Assembly (NCBI RefSeq): GCF_002261355.1
Contig: NZ_NEVU01000002.1
Span: 248,001-312,000, forward strand
Source: Bordetella genomosp. 12
GTDB lineage: Bacteria > Pseudomonadota > Gammaproteobacteria > Burkholderiales > Burkholderiaceae_B
Direction: 5' to 3'
DNA length: 64,000 nucleotides
The notes under the pieces were generated by a model. The model was not told where the DNA came from. It ran no database searches and saw only the letters and a list, made by a program, of their open reading frames with translations. Below are positions 59,605 to 64,000 of this stretch, piece by piece. Within the stretch, counting starts at the first letter, position 1; each line of letters starts with the position of its first letter. Position numbers and translations under genes: made by a program.

Positions 59605-62475
59605 ATGTCTACGGAATCAGAATCCCTCTCTACCTCCTATCTGTTTGGGGGTAATGCCCCTTACGTCGAGGAGCTTTACGAAGCTTATCTCGACAATCCC
59701 GGCTCGGTGCCCGATCAGTGGCGCGAGTATTTCGACCAGCTGCAGCACACGCCGGCTACCGATGGGCAGGAAACCACGCGCGATCAGGCTCACGCCCCCA
59801 TCGTCGAATCCTTCGCTCAACGTGCCCGCGCCAATGCTTTCCTGCAGCGCAGCGCCGAGCCCGACCTGTCGGTGGCGTCGAAGCAGGTGTCGGTGCAGTC
59901 GCTGATCGCGGCCTATCGTTCCCTGGGTTCGCGCTGGGCCGATCTGGACCCGCTCAAGCGCCAGGAACGTCCCCCGATTCCCGAGCTCGATCCGGCCTTC
60001 TATGGCCTGACCGAAGCCGATCTGGATCAAACCTACTCCGCGACCAATACCTACTTCACGACCGCCAGCACCATGACGCTGCGCGACATCCTGAAGGCAT
60101 TGCGCGACACCTACTGCCGCTCGATCGGCGCGGAGTTCATGCATGTTTCCGATCCGGCCGCCAAGCGCTGGATCCAGCAGCGTCTCGAGTCGACGCTGGC
60201 CGCGCCTTCCTTCTCGACCGAAGAAAAGCGCCACATCCTGCAGCAGCTGACCGAATCCGAAGGCCTGGAACGCTTCCTGCATACCAAGTATGTCGGCCAG
60301 AAGCGCTTCTCGCTCGAAGGCGGCGAGAGCTTCATCGCCTCGATGGACGAAGTGGTCAATCACGCCGGTGAGTCGGGCGTGCAGGAAATCGTGGTCGGCA
60401 TGGCCCACCGCGGCCGCCTGAACCTGCTGGTCAACACCATGGGCAAGATGCCGGGTGACCTGTTTGCCGAGTTCGAAGGCAAGCACGCCGAAGGCCTGAC
60501 CGATGGCGACGTGAAATACCACAACGGTTTCTCGAGCGATGTCTCGACCCGTGGCGGTCCGGTGCACTTGTCGCTGGCCTTCAACCCCTCCCACCTGGAA
60601 ATCGTCAACCCGGTGGTCGAGGGCAGCGTGCGTGCCCGCCAGGAGCGCCGCGCCGATCACGAAGGCAAGCAGGTTCTGCCGGTGCTGGTGCACGGCGACG
60701 CGGCCTTCGCCGGCCAGGGCGTCGTGATGGAAACCCTGAACCTCGCGCAGACGCGCGGTTACGGTACGGGCGGCACGCTGCACATCGTCATCAATAACCA
60801 GATCGGCTTTACCACGTCGGATCCGCGCGACTCGCGCTCGACGCTGTATTGCACCGACGTGGTCAAGATGATCGAAGCGCCGGTGTTCCACGTCAACGGT
60901 GATGATCCCGAGGCCGTGGTGTTCGCCACCCGCCTGGCGCTGGACTACCGTATGCAGTTCCGCCACGACGTCGTGCTGGATATCGTTTGTTTCCGCAAGC
61001 TGGGTCACAACGAGCAGGACACGCCGTCGCTGACGCAGCCGCTGATGTACAAGCGCATCGGCCATCACCCCGGCACCCGCAAGCTGTATGCCGACAAGCT
61101 GACCACGCAGGGCGTGCTGGCCGAAGGCGATGCCGATCAGATGGTCAAGGACTATCGCCAGCTCATGGAAGACGGTCAACGCACCATCGAACCGGTGCTG
61201 ACCGACTACAAGAGCACCTACGCGATCGACTGGTCCCCGTTCCTGAGCGCCAAGTGGACCGACCAGGCCGACACCGCCGTGCCGCTGGCCGAGCTCAAGC
61301 GCATCGGCGAACGTATCACCACCGTTCCGGAAGGCTTCACCGTGCATCCGCTGGTGGCCAAGCTGCTGAACGACCGCCGCAACATGGCCAAGGGCGAGCA
61401 GAATCTCGACTGGGGCATGGGCGAGCATCTGGCCTTCGCGACCCTGGTGGCGTCGGGCTATGCCGTGCGCATCACCGGGCAGGACTCGGGCCGCGGCACG
61501 TTCACGCACCGTCATGCCGTGCTGCATGATCAAAACCGCGAACGCTGGAACGACGGCACCTACATTCCGCTGCAAAACGTCTCGGAAGGTCAGGCTCCGT
61601 TTACCGTGATCGACTCCGTGCTGTCCGAAGAAGCCGTATTGGCATTCGAGTATGGCTACTCCTCGGCCGAGCCCAATACCCTGACCATCTGGGAAGCCCA
61701 GTTCGGCGACTTCGTCAATGGCGCCCAGGTCGTCATCGACCAGTTCATCACCGCTGGCGAAGCCAAGTGGGGCCGCCAATCCGGTCTGACCATGATGCTG
61801 CCGCACGGCTACGAAGGCCAGGGTCCGGAGCACTCGTCGGGCCGTATCGAACGCTTCCTGCAGCTGTGCGCGGACAACAACATCCAGGTCGTTCAGCCGA
61901 CCACGGCGTCGCAGATCTTCCATCTGCTGCGCCGCCAGATGATCCGTCCTTTCCGCAAGCCGCTGGTCATCTTCACGCCCAAGTCGCTGCTGCGCAACAA
62001 GGATGCCGGCTCGCCCCTGAACGAACTGGCCGGCGGCAGCTTCCGTCCGGTCATCGGTGAACTGGACGACGGCATCAAGGCCAGCTCGGTCAAGCGCGTG
62101 CTGGCTTGCTCGGGCAAGGTGTACTACGACCTGGTCAATGCCCGCCGCGAGCGCGAGATCGACAACGTGGCCATCGTCCGTGTCGAGCAGCTCTACCCCT
62201 TCGCACACAAGGCGTTCGAAACCGAACTGCGCAAGTATCCGAAGGCGACGGAAGTGATCTGGGTGCAGGACGAGCCGCAGAACCAAGGTTCGTGGTTCTA
62301 CGTCCAGCATCATCTGTACGAAAACATGTCCGAAGGCCAGAAGCTGGGTTATGCCGGCCGCGCCGCATCGGCCTCGCCTGCCGTGGGTTATCTGGCCAAG
62401 CACCAGGAACAGCAGAAGGCGCTGATCGAGCAGGCTTTCACGCCCAAGTTCAAGGGCTTCGTGCTGACCAAGTAA
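59605..62475 (+). CDS. odhA: 2-Oxoglutarate dehydrogenase E1 component
   Basis: A 956-aa TPP enzyme (SucA type) decarboxylating 2-oxoglutarate. The N-terminal E2-binding helix reads [61 protein letters not shown] and [20 protein letters not shown] are active-site and TPP segments. [23 protein letters not shown] is the C-terminal transketolase-like part. AAGGTGAAG lies upstream of the ATG. It is followed by odhB and lpdA on the same strand. The gene name sucA is equivalent. Confidence 0.97.
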   Translation: MSTESESLSTSYLFGGNAPYVEELYEAYLDNPGSVPDQWREYFDQLQHTPATDGQETTRDQAHAPIVESFAQRARANAFLQRSAEPDLSVASKQVSVQSLIAAYRSLGSRWADLDPLKRQERPPIPELDPAFYGLTEADLDQTYSATNTYFTTASTMTLRDILKALRDTYCRSIGAEFMHVSDPAAKRWIQQRLESTLAAPSFSTEEKRHILQQLTESEGLERFLHTKYVGQKRFSLEGGESFIASMDEVVNHAGESGVQEIVVGMAHRGRLNLLVNTMGKMPGDLFAEFEGKHAEGLTDGDVKYHNGFSSDVSTRGGPVHLSLAFNPSHLEIVNPVVEGSVRARQERRADHEGKQVLPVLVHGDAAFAGQGVVMETLNLAQTRGYGTGGTLHIVINNQIGFTTSDPRDSRSTLYCTDVVKMIEAPVFHVNGDDPEAVVFATRLALDYRMQFRHDVVLDIVCFRKLGHNEQDTPSLTQPLMYKRIGHHPGTRKLYADKLTTQGVLAEGDADQMVKDYRQLMEDGQRTIEPVLTDYKSTYAIDWSPFLSAKWTDQADTAVPLAELKRIGERITTVPEGFTVHPLVAKLLNDRRNMAKGEQNLDWGMGEHLAFATLVASGYAVRITGQDSGRGTFTHRHAVLHDQNRERWNDGTYIPLQNVSEGQAPFTVIDSVLSEEAVLAFEYGYSSAEPNTLTIWEAQFGDFVNGAQVVIDQFITAGEAKWGRQSGLTMMLPHGYEGQGPEHSSGRIERFLQLCADNNIQVVQPTTASQIFHLLRRQMIRPFRKPLVIFTPKSLLRNKDAGSPLNELAGGSFRPVIGELDDGIKASSVKRVLACSGKVYYDLVNARREREIDNVAIVRVEQLYPFAHKAFETELRKYPKATEVIWVQDEPQNQGSWFYVQHHLYENMSEGQKLGYAGRAASASPAVGYLAKHQEQQKALIEQAFTPKFKGFVLTK

Positions 62476-62521
62476 GCGCGGTCACGGATCACAGAACACT
62501 CATCTAACGGAATTCATCACC

Positions 62522-64000
<1,479 letters not shown>

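Noticed and set aside
59226-59654. Open frame spanning the OPT-odhA gap
   Set aside because: It overlaps both genes in other frames, has no Shine-Dalgarno and no protein-like pattern.

Overview
The window is about 64 kb of GC-rich chromosome from a betaproteobacterium. Gene content and order (pyrG, a DUF1330 gene and eno in a row; prpBCD next to mdh, a HutC-type GntR gene, sdhCDAB, sdhE and gltA; an AceE-type E1 and an OPT transporter next to odhA-odhB-lpdA) fit Alcaligenaceae of the Bordetella/Achromobacter lineage. That placement rests on remembered family synteny, not on a search. Almost every base is coding. I saw no rRNA, tRNA, CRISPR array, insertion sequence or prophage, so this looks like core or near-core chromosome with a few accessory catabolic clusters.

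Layout. 0-6.6 kb: DMT exporter, low-specificity threonine aldolase, a YeeZ-like epimerase and ETF:ubiquinone oxidoreductase (both minus strand), a hotdog thioesterase, and the two subunits of 3-oxoacid CoA-transferase. 6.7-17.8 kb: one long plus-strand cluster for peptide scavenging: RpiR regulator, isoaspartyl peptidase, a complete dipeptide/glutathione-type ABC importer (ATPase, binding protein, two permeases), then three peptidases of unrelated families (P1/DmpA, M55/DppA, M24/aminopeptidase P). 18-22 kb: pyrG, DUF1330, eno, ftsB. 22-30.2 kb, minus strand: TadE-like protein, Hsp33, gamma-carbonic anhydrase, acyl-CoA synthetase, LpxH-like phosphoesterase, RDD protein, a 61-aa protein behind an unusual double-palindrome promoter, a THUMP rRNA methyltransferase and HemJ.

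30.2-41.2 kb is the central-carbon block: methylcitrate genes prpD, prpC, prpB and mdh (minus), then a HutC-family GntR regulator, sdhCDAB, sdhE and gltA (plus). A nested 26-bp palindrome lies between mdh and the regulator gene. 41.3-48.2 kb is a phosphonate cluster: LysR regulator, ABC ATPase, fused permease, phosphonoacetaldehyde hydrolase, binding protein and an FAD-dependent amine oxidoreductase, with no PhnW transaminase in the cluster. 48.3-51.7 kb: DUF2214 protein, PiuC-type hydroxylase and a TonB-dependent receptor behind a Fur-box-like site. 51.9-64 kb: malic enzyme MaeB, an AceE-type pyruvate dehydrogenase E1 without its own E2/E3, an OPT-family transporter, and odhA, odhB and the start of lpdA, which runs off the window.

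Most of the metabolism converges on acetyl-CoA, propionyl-CoA and the TCA cycle (CoA-transferase, ETF-QO, Prp, Mdh, Sdh, GltA, MaeB, E1p, 2-oxoglutarate dehydrogenase). The main accessory additions are the peptide cluster, the oxidative phosphonate cluster and the iron-uptake pair. The less ordinary points are the transaminase-free phosphonate cluster, the multi-peptidase importer cluster, the double GGGTTAACCC operator around a small-protein promoter, and the nested operator beside the TCA regulator.
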